NCBI RefSeq assembly: GCF_964204865.1
Contig: NC_135251.1
Coordinates: 20,150,001 to 20,214,000 of the forward strand
DNA: 64,000 nt
Reading direction: 5' to 3'
From: Styela clava
Taxonomy: Eukaryota > Chordata > Ascidiacea > Stolidobranchia > Styelidae
The notes below the pieces were generated by a model, which did not search any database, was not told where the DNA came from, and was given only the letters and a program-made list of their open reading frames with translations. This document shows positions 1 to 11,070 of the stretch, piece by piece (positions within the stretch are counted from its first letter, which is position 1; every line of letters starts with the position of its first letter). Made by a program: the position numbers and the translations under genes.

Positions 1-140
1 GGCCCCAAGTCGAAACTATGAAATAAATTTAGACTGTCACAAACAATCTAAATAAATCTGTTATTCGAACACAGATAGATCTTAGAAATTAGCTGTGAAG
101 GCTGTTTTAACAAAGCTTTATATAGCAATTGATTCTTTAG

Positions 141-3100
141 ATAAAGAACAGAAGAAACATTGACCTAGTGTTTATAGGAGGAAGTACGCACAGTGGTACA
201 AGTTTGATTAGAGCAATGTTGGATTCTCACCAAGAAATTTATTGTGGATACGAAACATGGCTGATGAGAACTATATTAGGCGGATTGGAAAAGTGGAGAG
301 AGTGAGCGTCGTTATTTACTCTATGTGTCTGCGTATTTGATCACAAATTTACCTGTATCACTTGTTATTTTCAGATTTAATCAGAAGCACTTCTTGGTGA
401 ACGCTGGAGTCTACCCAGAGGCACTAGATGACGCAATTGCGCAATTCATGTTGGAAGTAATTCTCGGTCACTGTCCGACTTCTAAACTATGTTGCTACAA
501 GGACACGTATATCTTAACCTACGCAGAGTACGTATAAGTTTTATGCCTGTAAAGTGAGGAGCAACTGGGGGGCCCGTGGTCCCAAGGGAGACGCGGAGAA
601 GTTAGAGGGTGGCCACAATACTGGGAAAAGCAAAATTGATTTAATGCAATTTTGTTTGCATATTTTTCTTTCATAAGAATATTCCCCGTTTCCCTAGTTT
701 GATTACCTGATGAGATTATTTTGCAGGATGTTTTTATTTTATGGTATGAATTATTTGATCATAATGGGTTTTGAAATCAACAAATCAAAATAACATTATG
801 AAACCTTTTTGCTTCAGAAATTTCAACCTTTGTAGCTGGTTGGCAGACCCTCTGATCTGCAGATAACGGTCGAACCTAGTCAACTTGTAACTAGTGAACG
901 CCGAAAAATACATTAAAATTTCTAAGACACGTGAATGAGACACCATTTACCTTTAGGGTTGGCTTTCTCAAATAAATCCAGATGGCCTAGATGCCCTAAC
1001 TGGAATGTACGCAATGCGTGCATTGCTCCCATTTTTGTTAAAAGCCTTTGGAAGGGGGCCACGAGCCATAAAAGGTTGGGAATCACTGGTGTGCGGTCTA
1101 GAAAATATTATGGTCTGTATGCATTAGGAAAACTTTTAATATTCTTTTCGGGCAAGAGAAAAGTTTCAATCATTTCAACCAAGCTATTTATTGATTCATA
1201 AATATTTTATGTTTAGGTATATCCACAGATTGTTCAAAAATGCTAAATTCATTCACATGGTCAGAGATCCAAGAGCGGTCGTTTATTCAGAACTATCACA
1301 GAAAGATCCAAACAATGTCAATAATGTCACAAGTTATTGGTATGTACATACGCATCAAAAGAAAAAACGAGAATATCGGTCAGAGACCGAAGACTTATCG
1401 ATCGAAAATTAGGCGATCCCCCAAAACAGCGCTCTTACTCCATAGTGACACCTTGTGTCCCATCACTAATTAATTAATAACTCGCTAATTATACGACATA
1501 GATCATCTAAAATCAAAAGTCGTGAGATATCGCGTACATCTAACAGACAGACAGACAGACAAATAAATATCAACATACTTACCGATTAAAATCGATAAGT
1601 AATAATAAACAAAAGTAGAAAACCTGCGATTTTAATTTTGGTCAAAAGGGCTGGAGAGAAAACAAAAAGCACTGTCTTTCACATCTTGTCAAATGAATTG
1701 GTGAATATGCTCCAATTACTGTTAAATGTAGAATCCTTAATATCACGCGATGATTTGACTTCAAAGTCAATATCATGCAAAATACCTATGTTTTGTCAGA
1801 ATCTGGTGTTAGCATTACGATGTAAGCAAACTTATGAAAATATTTTCTTGGTTGTTCTCTACAATATATATATAAATAAATAATAAAATGCTTACTCAAG
1901 GAATGCAATCCTGGGATGAGCAAATGCAAGCAAAACATAGGGTACGACGTATATGAAACACTTTGTTTTGCGTATTTGAAAGTATGGCAAAACTAAATAA
2001 GTAGAACAAGTTCATGCATAATTACATATTATATTTATTTTTTCTTTATTATTTTCTTGATTTTATGATAATATTTTAACTCATCTTAACTTGCAGGATG
2101 AATTTTCAAAAATGGGATGAGGATAATTTAATAATATTGGACAAATGTGCGGATTTAGGGAAAAAATATTGTTTGTTAGTCAAATATGAACAATTGATAT
2201 TGAAACCCGTGGCGCAAACAAAACGAATATTCGAATTTCTTGGAATTCCATGGAGCGACGAAGTTTTACATCACGAAAGACATATCAACAAATCTTTAAT
2301 ATTAAGGTAAAAAATTGAAAATATAAATTAAAACTAGTTTTTTTTTGGCTAAAACAGTCATTTCAATCTCGCGTTGAGGTGAGTACGGTAAATATTTTCC
2401 TTGAATTGAATTTAGTAAATCCAGCGCAATGCAACAATAGATCTTATCTAAATTCATACCTTTACGACGTTAATCCTTATTCAATACACACTGTCTAATA
2501 GGATTGCCAGTGGTGGAACGGGTTCTCGTTTGCATCGAATTACCTAACAACGGGTTCCCTTATATCAGAAGATATATATATATGTGATTACTTATGCTAA
2601 ATTAACAAGACACGATTTAAATAAATCTAATACATGACTTTCGAAACGCCAAATATAACGTCGGTCTTCAGCTTCGGTGCACGTTGCTCAGTTGCTGCAG
2701 TCGCCGAACGTCTAAAAAAGAATGGGTTCGCAGATAGTTCGCACAAACCCTCTGATCGCCATCATTGAAAAAATTTAATTTAGGTACGCCCTGTCATCTT
2801 ATTAATACTTTTTTTATCATGAACAAAGGCATCGAAAAGGTCATACCTTTATTGAATTGTTTTAAATTTTTTTCCCTTAAGCAGGTTTCTTAGAAGAGGT
2901 ATAATCGGCACTGGTCATAAATCAAATTCATTGTTTATACAATTGATTGTTGTAAAGAATTGAATAACTTAATGGGCATGCTATTCTAGATCAGAAGAAT
3001 ATGTGAGTGAAGATTTATTCAAACCTTTACATTTGAATGGACTAAAGAGTTGGTTTGGGAATCTCCCGAAAGAAATTGAAGAAAATCTCGGACAGAATGG

Positions 3101-3197
3101 AATTGGTCAATTGGTGTATTTTGACTATGATCGAAAAGAGCATACTCCAAATTATGGCCGGCCTGATGAATTTATGATGAAAATGATAAATAAATAG
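141..3197 (+). CDS. TPST-like gene A (5' partial), divergent His-type subfamily
   Basis: Tyrosylprotein sulfotransferase family; members transfer sulfate from PAPS to tyrosines of secreted proteins in the Golgi. Visible exons: 141-301, 375-527, 1217-1339, 2097-2306, 2990-3197 (stop). All junctions are GT-AG and phase-consistent. The signal-anchor exon must lie just left of the window, because bases 1-140 match the end of gene B intron 1. Family marks: 5' phosphosulfate loop GGSTHSGTSL, CGYETW around the catalytic-Glu position, CCYKD, 3' motif VRDPRAVVYS, YEQL, the LHHE signature, and a C-terminal PNYGRPDEF. Oddities: the loop Arg of human TPSTs is His and the Arg after CGEET is Trp. The Glu itself is kept. 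Exon 4 is 9 nt longer than in B and G. No internal stop or frameshift is seen. It could be active with altered specificity or a pseudoenzyme. Confidence 0.88.
1366..1605 (+). repeat. Dispersed repeat R1, copy 1 (A intron 4)
   Basis: About 240 bp beginning near CGAGAATATCGGTC and ending in an imperfect hairpin CTTACCGATT/AATCGATAAG. It contains a (CAGA)n tract. Longer copies occur at 35222-35517 (opposite strand, F intron 1) and 51478-51792 (same strand), and a decayed one near 16860-17000. The ends carry hairpins but are not simple inverted copies of each other, so the class is unclear. Confidence 0.75.
2508..2767. mobile_element. Non-autonomous hAT-like element R2 (A intron 5)
   Basis: Starts CAGTGGTGGAACGGG and ends in a degraded inverted copy; the B intron 5 copy keeps the end better as CCAACCACTG. 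The core contains CGAAACGCCAAATATAAC and a GCAGTCGCC-type segment. Related copies lie in B intron 5 and upstream of D, E and F (near 9359, 18287 and 32581). CAGTGG termini fit hAT elements. Its presence in the same place in A and B shows insertion before those genes split. Confidence 0.6.
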
Positions 3198-3520
3198 GAA
3201 TTATAGAAAAAACGATATTAAATGATTGCTTCCACCGCAAGTATTGATGAGTTTTTCTCGGAATTAGTCGAATTCTTTTGTGGGCATTGTCCAATTTCGT
3301 TGCATTTCGTGGTGAAAACTGTAAATTGCACCAAACCAACTAAAAAAAATTTGCATTATGTTACGTCATTGCTAAAATTACTAAACGAATAAAATTTAAT
3401 ATTGTAATATTTAATTTTCATTGGTTGATGAATGATAAATTTTGGTACAAGTGAATCAACGAACAATAAATATCGATAGTTGAATTATTTTCGTATATTT
3501 CCGAACGATTGATTATTCAT
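3198..3520 (+). other. 3' flank of gene A
   Basis: No further coding. An AATAAA lies near 3388 and could be the poly(A) signal. The stretch is similar to the 3' flank of gene B (about 8600-8800), so the A/B duplication includes downstream DNA. Confidence 0.5.
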
Positions 3521-3523
3521 CTA

Positions 3524-3870
3524 GCAAAATGTTGAATTCGATAGAGGCAAGGAAAGGGTTAATTTCCAATATATATTCTCTATATGGAAACGAACAGTTT
3601 TTACTCAATGTACATAAAAAACGATATTTGTTTGTTCAGCCATCAAATGGTACTCAGTACGATATTAGAGGGTAATTTTTGTCAGGATGAGAAATAAAAT
3701 ATGTAAGACTCAACAGCAGACAAGTATTTGAGAACGACGCATGTATTTTTGTTTGAAATTTTTTATGTATTTGTCACAGTATTGCAATAATTTAGAATTT
3801 TTTGTTATTGAAATAAATATTGGCTACTCAGAAACCATGCCCATGTAATCGACATAGAAAGTCTTTGTCT
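3524..3870 (+). promoter_or_regulatory. Conserved upstream block U, upstream of gene B
   Basis: Block shared by B, D, E and F, here 0.9-1.2 kb before the first coding exon of B. It has a purine-rich AAGGAAAGGGTTAA box, a TATA-like AATATATATTCTC, then ACTCAATGTAC and the near-invariant CATCAAATGGTACTCAGTAC. The order suggests a TATA core promoter plus 5' untranslated sequence, but it could be an old repeat carried by the duplication. Promoter function is inference. Confidence 0.5.
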
Positions 3871-4735
3871 ATTCAAGCTTATTTGTAGCATGCATGTATG
3901 TTTCAATGAAATCAGAATACCTGAGATAGCGTAGTACCAAATAAGCATAAGTGGACTTCATACGTGGAGAGATACTTGTGCTGCACCGTTCATTTTCATG
4001 CATCTGAATGTGCAAATTAATATTTAGGGCGCTAAAACAACTATATTGAAAGCAGTTAGTAAGGCAGTTGTTGGTTGATTGTAAGATATGAAAAAATAAC
4101 ATAAAAAACAGATTATCAAAAATTTAGCGACATGAATTTAAATGATCTACGGACTTCTAAGTCAGTCTAGGAGGCTTCACCGCTGTGTTTCAAAATATTT
4201 GAATGGCGATTTTTTCTATTCCAGTCTATGTGAGCGAGATATCAACAGAAATGAGAGTGGAAACCACGAAATCCCGATAAATTATGCCGAGTGTATCTGT
4301 TCGCAATAAACACAATAATATGCAATAATTACAAGCAGTTTTCAGTTATGACCGAAAATCTAGAGAACGAATATTATGTTGCCTGAGTTAGAAATATATT
4401 ATTATATAATTCTTATTTATCTTACCAAAGAAGGTAACTTTCTCTCTAACAGTAAAAAAAATATATATCATAGCTATCAATTTAATCACAAAAATATCAC
4501 GATTAAAAAAAATTGGCTCCATTTTGTAAAAATACTTCTAGCGTTTCAAACTGTTGGCGTCAGGAAGTTTATTCTGTTATTATTTCAAATTCTAAAGGTA
4601 CAGTTAGAGTTTAGATATATGTGTTATATATATACAACAATACTTTTTTTGTCGCAATAACTAAATATTTCTAAGCATTTCAGGGCTTCGGCAATAATAA
4701 TGATTAATATAGATTATTAATATGTTGCATTTCAG
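3871..4735 (+). other. Gene B upstream region or 5' UTR intron
   Basis: No coding sequence supported; very AT-rich. It ends in a splice acceptor, GCATTTCAG at 4727-4735. From there 27 nt of leader precede the ATG of gene B, so this is either an intron in the 5' UTR or the outron of a trans-spliced mRNA. Confidence 0.45.
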
Positions 4736-4762
4736 ATCACTACTCTGTACGGAAAGCTGGGG

Positions 4763-7700
4763 ATGTTCAGAAGCGACCTAAAACAGTTATTCTTAATCTG
4801 TTTATGCGTGTGCTCCTCTGTGCTCTTTTATTATTTGTGTCGAACAATAAAGAAAAAGGATCCAGCGTTAGATATAAACGAAAGGGTAAAGTATTTGAAA
4901 AGTAATATATAATGTACAGGCTAATTGAATATTTCTACACTAGAAGACGACAGTATCCAAACATTGTAGAATTTATAGTTTTGCCACGAATCTGTACAAG
5001 TACCCAGTCTACATAAGATTAAACAAGATGCCAAATGGAAAGAAATGTACGACGAATATGAACAAAGCAATTTGAAATGTCACGGATAAAAGCATTTGTT
5101 TGGCGAAACCATTAGATTGAATAATTTTTAATCTCATTAGTAAACTCGTTGCTCCGCAGGCCTTACCGACCCATACGCGATGCGCTACCTTTGTATACAA
5201 TGTATACATTGCTCTCTTGTTTTAACGATCGTGAATTCCATTCCATCGAGATTCAGGACTAAAAATCGAAACTATTCCATTGGACTTATGAAATAAATTC
5301 AGACTGGCACAAACAATATAAATGAAATGAAACTGTTATTGGAACACAGATAGATCTTAAAAATTACCTGTGAGGGTTCTCTTAACGAATGTTTATATAG
5401 CAATTATTTCTTTAGATAAAAGACAGAAGAGACATTGACCTGGTGTTCATAGGAGGAAGTACGCACAGTGGTACAAGTTTGATTAGAGCAATGTTGGATT
5501 CTCATCAGGAAATTTATTGTGGATACGGAACATGGCTGATGAGAAATATCTTAGGCGGATTGAAAAATTGGAGAAAGTGAGCGTCGTTATTTTCTTTATG
5601 TGTCTGCATATCTAATCATGCATTCAACTATATCACTTGCTATTTTCAGATTTAATCGAAAGCAATTCTTGGTGAACGCTGGTGTGTACCCAGAAGCACT
5701 AGATGACGCAATCGCGCAATTCATGTTGGAAGTAATTCTCGGTCACTGTCCGACTTCTAAACTATGTTGCTACAAGGACAAGTATATCTTAACCCACGCA
5801 GAGTACGTATAAATTTTATAACTGTGAATAGTGTGGAGCAACCGGGGACCATGGTCATCAAAGAAAACCACAGAGCAGTTGGAAAATGGCCACACGACTA
5901 GGCGCAAAATTGATTTTAATGCAATTTCGTTTGCATATTCTTTCTTTATAAGAAGATGCCATGTCCTGCCCTGAGACGACAATACCTTTGGATCTACCCA
6001 AGTAATATCAGATGCCCTAGAATTCGGCCAATGCGTGCATTGCACCCCTCTTTTGAATGATTGACAGAGAAATCGTGAATGCTAAATGTATTCGGAAGGG
6101 TGCCACGAGTCATAAAAGTTGGAACCACTGGTGTGGAGTCTAAAATATATTATGACTTGGATACATTGAATACACTTTCAATGATATTAATATTCAGTTT
6201 GCTTGATCTTCGAGCAAGAAAAAGGTTTTAATCATTTTAAGCAAGCTATTTATTGATTTATATATTGAGTTCAGGTATATCCACAAATTGTTCAAAAATG
6301 CCAAATTCATTCACATGGTCAGAGATCCAAGAGCGGTCGTTTATTCAAGTCTATCACAGAATGATTCAAACAATGCCGCAAGTTATTGGTATGTACATAC
6401 GCATGTATCAGAAATTGGCGCTTCCGTAGTATGTGTATCAAAATGGCGCACAACCTGGTAATCCCAACCTGGTACCTATACTATGTTCAGGTTGTGCGCC
6501 ATCTTGGTACACATACTACGGGGAGTACCCAAAAAATCTACATAAAAGCAGGAAACCTGCTATTTTCGTTTTGATCAAAGAGCTGGAAAAGGCTGAAAAA
6601 TAAGTAGAAATTATCATGCATAACTACATATAATATTTTTATGTTCTTTTTTATTTTCTTGATTTTATGATATTATTTTAACTTATCTTAACTTGCAGGA
6701 TGAATTTTCGAAAATGGGATGAAGATAATATAATAATATTGAACAAATGTGAGGAATTAGGAAAAAAATATTGTTTGTTAGTTAAATATGAACAATTGAT
6801 ATTAAAACCCGTGACGCAAACAAAACGAATATTCAAATTTCTTGGAATTCCATGGAACGACGAAGTTTTGCATCACGAAAGACATATTAACAAATCTTTA
6901 ATATTAAGGTAAGAAAGTGAAAATACTAATTAAAACTTTTTGTTTGGTAAAACTGTCAATTCAATCTCACTGGTGAATATTCAACTTGAATTGAATTCAG
7001 TTAACCAGGCAACAATGAATCGGGTTCTTGTTCCAATGGAACTATACTAAAATAACAAGACATACCGTATTTGCTCGTTTTGTAGCCCGGGCCCTTTTTT
7101 TTCAACCAACTCGCTAACCGGGCCCTTATTCAAACCGGCCCTTATTCAAGCACGGGCGCTTGTTATTTTCGATCGTTACAATAATTAATATATTGTTATT
7201 TCCAGTTCTCAAGTATGGTTTAAACTAGAATACCGAAAATTTTGACTTTTTCTACGCACCGCAGGTACAATGCCGCAAAAGAAGAAAAGTTTTGCGACGC
7301 CCTATCAATATTGAAACGACGCACTTGGGCGTCGCGACGCCCAGTTTGAGAACCATGGTGTTACGTACTCAACGCTATCTGTTATGTACCTGGACGCCTA
7401 AGGCGTGAGTGTTATCTACCGGCGCTCAAAATTCAACAGCGTTGTGACAAAAGCGCTTCTTATTTCCTATTGTTCTCTACCAATGAAAAATCAGCTTTTA
7501 CATCGGGCGGGTATTCAAGCACCGGCCCTTATTTATTTTTATGTTCTGTTTACACGGGCGGCTATTCATGCGGGCCCTTAATGAAGATCGGGCGGTAAAA
7601 CGAGCATATACGGTAAATATAATAGCTAACTTTTGAAACGCCAATCACCAGCTGCGGTGCACGTTTCTCAATAGCTGCAGTCGCCAAACGTCTAAAAATG

Positions 7701-8200
7701 AAACCAGTTTGCTGATTATTACGACATTGCAACGGGGTTGCGTAACCCTCTTAATCCAACCACTGAAAATATTTGAATTCGGATACGCCCTGTTATCTTG
7801 TTAATGCCATTTTTATCATAAACAAAGGCATTTACAAGTTTATATATTTATTGCAATGTTTTAAATTTTTTCCCTGAGCGGGTGTCTTAGAAGTAAGTGG
7901 TATCAGCACAGGCCAAATGTATAAATATCACTCACTTTATGCAGTTGCCCTTAATACAGAATTTGGATAACTTAATGGGCATAATATTTTAGATCAGAAG
8001 AATATGTGAGTGAAGATTTATTCAAGCCTCTACATTTGAATGGACTAAAGAGTTGGTTCGGAAATCTCCCAAAAGAAATTGAAGAAAATCTCGGACACAA
8101 TGGAATTGGTCAATTGATGTATTTTGACTATAATCCAGAAGAGCATACCCCGATTTATGGCCGGCCTGATGAATTTATGATGAAAATGATAAATAAATAA
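4763..8200 (+). CDS. TPST-like gene B, complete, catalytic Glu replaced by Gly
   Basis: Exons 4763-4885, 5416-5576, 5650-5802, 6275-6388, 6699-6908, 7993-8200; all GT-AG, 969 nt, 322 aa, no internal stop. Residues about 9-25 form one hydrophobic signal anchor followed by KKK, giving a type II Golgi topology with a short stem. GGSTHSGTSL at 54-63 has His58 where human TPSTs have the PAPS-binding Arg. C76-G-Y-G-T-W81 has Gly79 where human TPST2 has the general base Glu99; paralogue A keeps Glu there. The Lys of CCYKD, the VRDPRAVVYS motif, the cysteine pair around LGKKYC, YEQL and LHHE are kept. The intact frame with a lost catalytic residue suggests a pseudoenzyme, unless there is a sequencing error at that codon. 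Closest paralogue in the window is A. It is shorter than human TPST1/2 (about 370 aa) mainly in stem and tail. Confidence 0.9.
6424..6521. mobile_element. Short palindromic hairpin element (B intron 4)
   Basis: A 98-bp near-perfect hairpin. Left arm CCGTAGTATGTGTATCAAAA, continuing through GGCGCACAACCTG; the right arm is its inverse with few mismatches. It sits about 35 bp after the exon 4 donor and is absent from the A and G introns, so it is a private, fairly recent MITE insertion. Confidence 0.75.
7011..7765. mobile_element. hAT-like element R2 copy in B intron 5, split by a nested element
   Basis: Left part about 7011-7072 (CGGGTTCTTGTTCC) and right part 7616-7765 ending CCAACCACTG. Together they match the uninterrupted copy at 2508-2767 in gene A. 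The piece between is an independent element. Confidence 0.6.
7073..7615. mobile_element. 543-bp terminal-inverted-repeat element nested in R2
   Basis: Ends TACCGTATTTGCTCGTTTT and AAAACGAGCATATACGGTA are inverted copies. The interior has repeated CGGGCCCTTATTCAAGCA-type segments and no open reading frame. It interrupts the R2 element of B intron 5, which is intact in gene A, so it inserted after the A/B duplication. Confidence 0.8.
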
Positions 8201-8874
8201 ATAGGAATTGTAGAAATTATAGATAATTACCGTCCCCAACGTTAGTTTGATGATTTTTTTTTTCGAAGTTAGTCGACTTCTTTTTGTGGGTAATATACAC
8301 CAAATTATCGCAATCTGGTTTGTCAATTTGTGAGCTGTAGCTCAATGTCGCCGAATATATCATATTAGGAGAATATATTCTGACGTAAAGATTAGCGCCT
8401 CGCGCAGGCACGCATAAAATACTTCTATTTACGGTAGACGTAAAGGTTTGTTTATATCGAATGGGAAAGTAATGCTCATTTTATATTTAATAATCATACA
8501 AGAAAAAAGACTTTTCGTTGACTTGAGTCTTCCGATACGAGCTAACATGATTTGATTCACGTAAAAAGAAGTTTTAAACAAGCCCAGGAAAATTCCTATT
8601 TTTACATGACTAGTTTCGTTGTATTTCGTAATGAAATTTGTAAATTGCACCAAACCACCTAAAATATTTTTTCATTATATTACGTTATTGCTAAAATTAC
8701 TAAACGAATAAAAGTTCTATAATATTTAATTTTTATTGGATGATAAGTGATCAATTTTGTTACATGTGAATCAACGAACAATAAATATGAATAGTTGAAT
8801 TGTTTCCATATATTTGCGAACGATTATTCCTCTAGCAAAATGAAGGGAAAGAAGATAAGGGAGAATAACTATAC
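8201..8874 (+). other. 3' flank of gene B
   Basis: No gene supported. Similar to the 3' flank of A from about 8600 on, including an AATAAA near 8706. The homology breaks near 8830-8875, where an inverted TPST exon remnant begins. Confidence 0.45.
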
Positions 8875-9060
8875 CAAACTCATGTGTTTCCCCATAGTTA
8901 GGACTAGGAGACTTGTCTACTCGATTGCATCGTAAAACACTTCGTTTTGGTGCAATTTTAAGCATAGCTTTTTCTACATCTTCCGGAATATTAGCGAACG
9001 ATTGTACGAGTCCAGTAAATACACAGGGGTTTTGATACTCGCTTTGTGGATACTTCGGTT
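8875..9060 (-). pseudogene. Inverted TPST 3' exon remnant C1
   Basis: Minus-strand copy of exon 6 of the D/E/F type. It keeps the acceptor CTTGACAG, the start ACCGAAGTATCC, a NIPEDVEKAMLKIAP segment and PNYGE. A net 1-nt insertion before the GGACTC codons shifts the frame, and the S/T-rich region is changed, so it is broken. No other TPST exon lies beside it; upstream (at higher coordinates) it runs directly into sequence related to block U. Confidence 0.8.
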
Positions 9061-9358
9061 CTGTCAAGTTAGAGTAGGTTGAAATCATAACTTTTAATAG
9101 ACAAGCACTTTTGGGTTGATTACACTGCCATGATTTCAGAGTGGGGCCAAAGTTATTTCGATAACAATAAAACTATTGCAATATTGTGACGAAAACATGA
9201 AGATTGTCGGACATATATATCTGAATATTAGACCATGCAATAAATAATGAGAATATCGCATTTACGATATATTCCGCAATATAACTTAATTATGCTTTCT
9301 TGGGTTCTAAAAAGTGTTCAAATCGATAGCGATGCCCAATAAAAAAGGGGTATTGCAG

Positions 9359-9510
9359 ACAGTAGGAGAATCAAAATTTTAGAAACAGTTTCATTTTTGT
9401 ATCGAACTTACCAACAACAGGTTCCCGTCATTTCGAAAAATGTATGTATGTCACTGAGGAAGCTGTATTAACATGCCACGCCTTATATAACTTTCGAAAC
9501 GCCAAATAAA
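9359..9510. repeat. R2 hAT-like element in D unit, left part
   Basis: Contains CATGCCACGCCTTATATAAC and CGAAACGCC as in the copy at 32581-32835. Here it is broken by the hAT transposase fragment (9511-9933) and the 769-bp element (9983-10751); the remainder resumes near 10760. Confidence 0.5.
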
Positions 9511-9933
9511 AACCTTAGGGTATAGGGTCCGCGGACATCTGGGGGTTCGCGACGATATGAAATGAGTCTGATCGATCTTTATTGATTAATTTCAGATCAT
9601 TGCATCTTTTTGGAAATTTGAAAAACATACATGTGTGAGGCAGCATTTTCAGCTCTTATCAATTTGATGACAAAATACAAGTCTCGACTTGCCGTAGAGT
9701 CGGACCGGGCGAGTTTGCTTGTCACAAATTGCTAGGAAAATTATTAGATTGTGCAGTCAAAAGCAATCTCATTCAACATATTATTATATTTTGTGTTGTT
9801 GCGATGTAAATGAAACATTGTTCCTCCTGGTTGGTTAGGCATAAGAATTGATACGGCATAGAGTTGGGTCCGTCAAAAATAAGATTCTAAAACATGGGTC
9901 CGCGGCCCAATAAGTTCGGGAAACACTGGCCTA
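9511..9933 (+). pseudogene. hAT transposase C-terminal remnant
   Basis: A degenerate plus-strand segment near 9630-9735 reads CEAAFSALINLMTKYKSRL, then AVESD, matching the conserved C-terminal dimerisation region of Charlie/ZBED-like hAT transposases (typically ExxFSxL..KTKYRxRL). The right end GGGAAACACTGG fits a hAT terminus (CCAGTGTTTCCC). The left terminus seems truncated and no full frame remains. Confidence 0.65.
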
Positions 9934-9982
9934 ACATATAAAACAAATAAACGAAAACGAGTTCGCTGTATACCACCACATT

Positions 9983-10751
9983 CAGGGTTTTGTTTTTTAT
10001 CAATTCTAAAAAAACATCGTGTTTTAAAACAAGAGCTTGTTTTAAATCAATTTTTTTCTGTATGTTCTGTATTTTTTATTGAAATACCCCTTGCATCGCC
10101 GCGCAACTACGCCAAAACGTTGCGTTCTGGCAGCTGCACACGCAGCCAGAATTATAATTTCAAAAGTGTAAGTAAAATTTTTTTTTTTAATTTTTACTTC
10201 TATTGCGTACAATCATCGCCACGTTTGTATCTTGACCAAAGTCATAAGATTTTACCCGGAATATTTAGCCGAGATATCAGAGAGATGTTTTGAGTAAGAA
10301 AAATTGACATATTGACATTTTCCACATAAAATGACGGCATTATTATGGTTAATACTGTTCGGGTAAATTATGCTTAGCATACTTTGTTTTTGAGGTTGAA
10401 GTGATAGAGTTTTTCAAAGTTATACAAACAAATTTATTCGATCGCTTTTTAATTTTCGCAAGGTGGTGTCATCGCAGCAGGGTCGTTCACGTAATGGCTT
10501 ATCGGTTGCGTCCTACTGCGCCAACTACTGAACTACAGCTTGAGAAGGTGTGTATGAGCCTCTGTCGATATTTGTAGAGTTTTGAAAGATTTATTGCAAA
10601 TAAGAAGCGCTTGGCAAGTTTTTACATCCATTTTCCTTCAACCTATTTAATACAAAAAAATCAAATAGTACAGCCATTTTGAACAAAACAGGCAAAAAAA
10701 ACTTGATTTAAAACAATCGTTTTAAAACAATTCTTTTTGAACAAATCCCTA
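9983..10751. mobile_element. 769-bp non-autonomous hAT-like element with 8-bp TSD
   Basis: Starts CAGGGTTTTGTT and ends AACAAATCCCTA, imperfect inverted termini; the subterminal regions both carry GTTTTAAAACAA-type segments in opposite orientation. The flanks are a perfect 8-bp duplication ACCACATT at 9975-9982 and 10752-10759. The uninterrupted counterpart is visible upstream of F near 32820-32845. No reading frame inside. Confidence 0.85.
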
Positions 10752-10765
10752 ACCACATTCAAAAA

Positions 10766-11070
10766 ACGGATCCGCGCGAATTGGGTTAATTCCAAATATT
10801 TATACGGTGCTAAGAGCAACTTCACTTGATGTACGTAAAAATCGATGTTTGTTTGTACAGCCATCAAATGGTACTCAGTACTATATTTGGGGCAATTTTC
10901 TGGATGAGAAATCAAAGGTCAGCAGACAGGGATTTGAAAACGCCGCATGTATTTCTGTTCGACATTTCACGTGTATTCATCACAGTAATATTGAGGTTTG
11001 GAACTTTTTGTTAATAAAATACCCTAGGTTATACTCAGAAATCATCCCACTGGAATTGACCTAGACATCT
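10766..11070 (+). promoter_or_regulatory. Conserved upstream block U, upstream of gene D
   Basis: Shares AATTGGGTTAATTCC, a TATA-like AATATTTATAC, AAGAGCAACTTCACTT and CATCAAATGGTACTCAGTAC with the blocks of B, E and F. It lies 1.3-1.6 kb before the first coding exon. Homology with the E and F units continues on to that exon. Confidence 0.5.
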
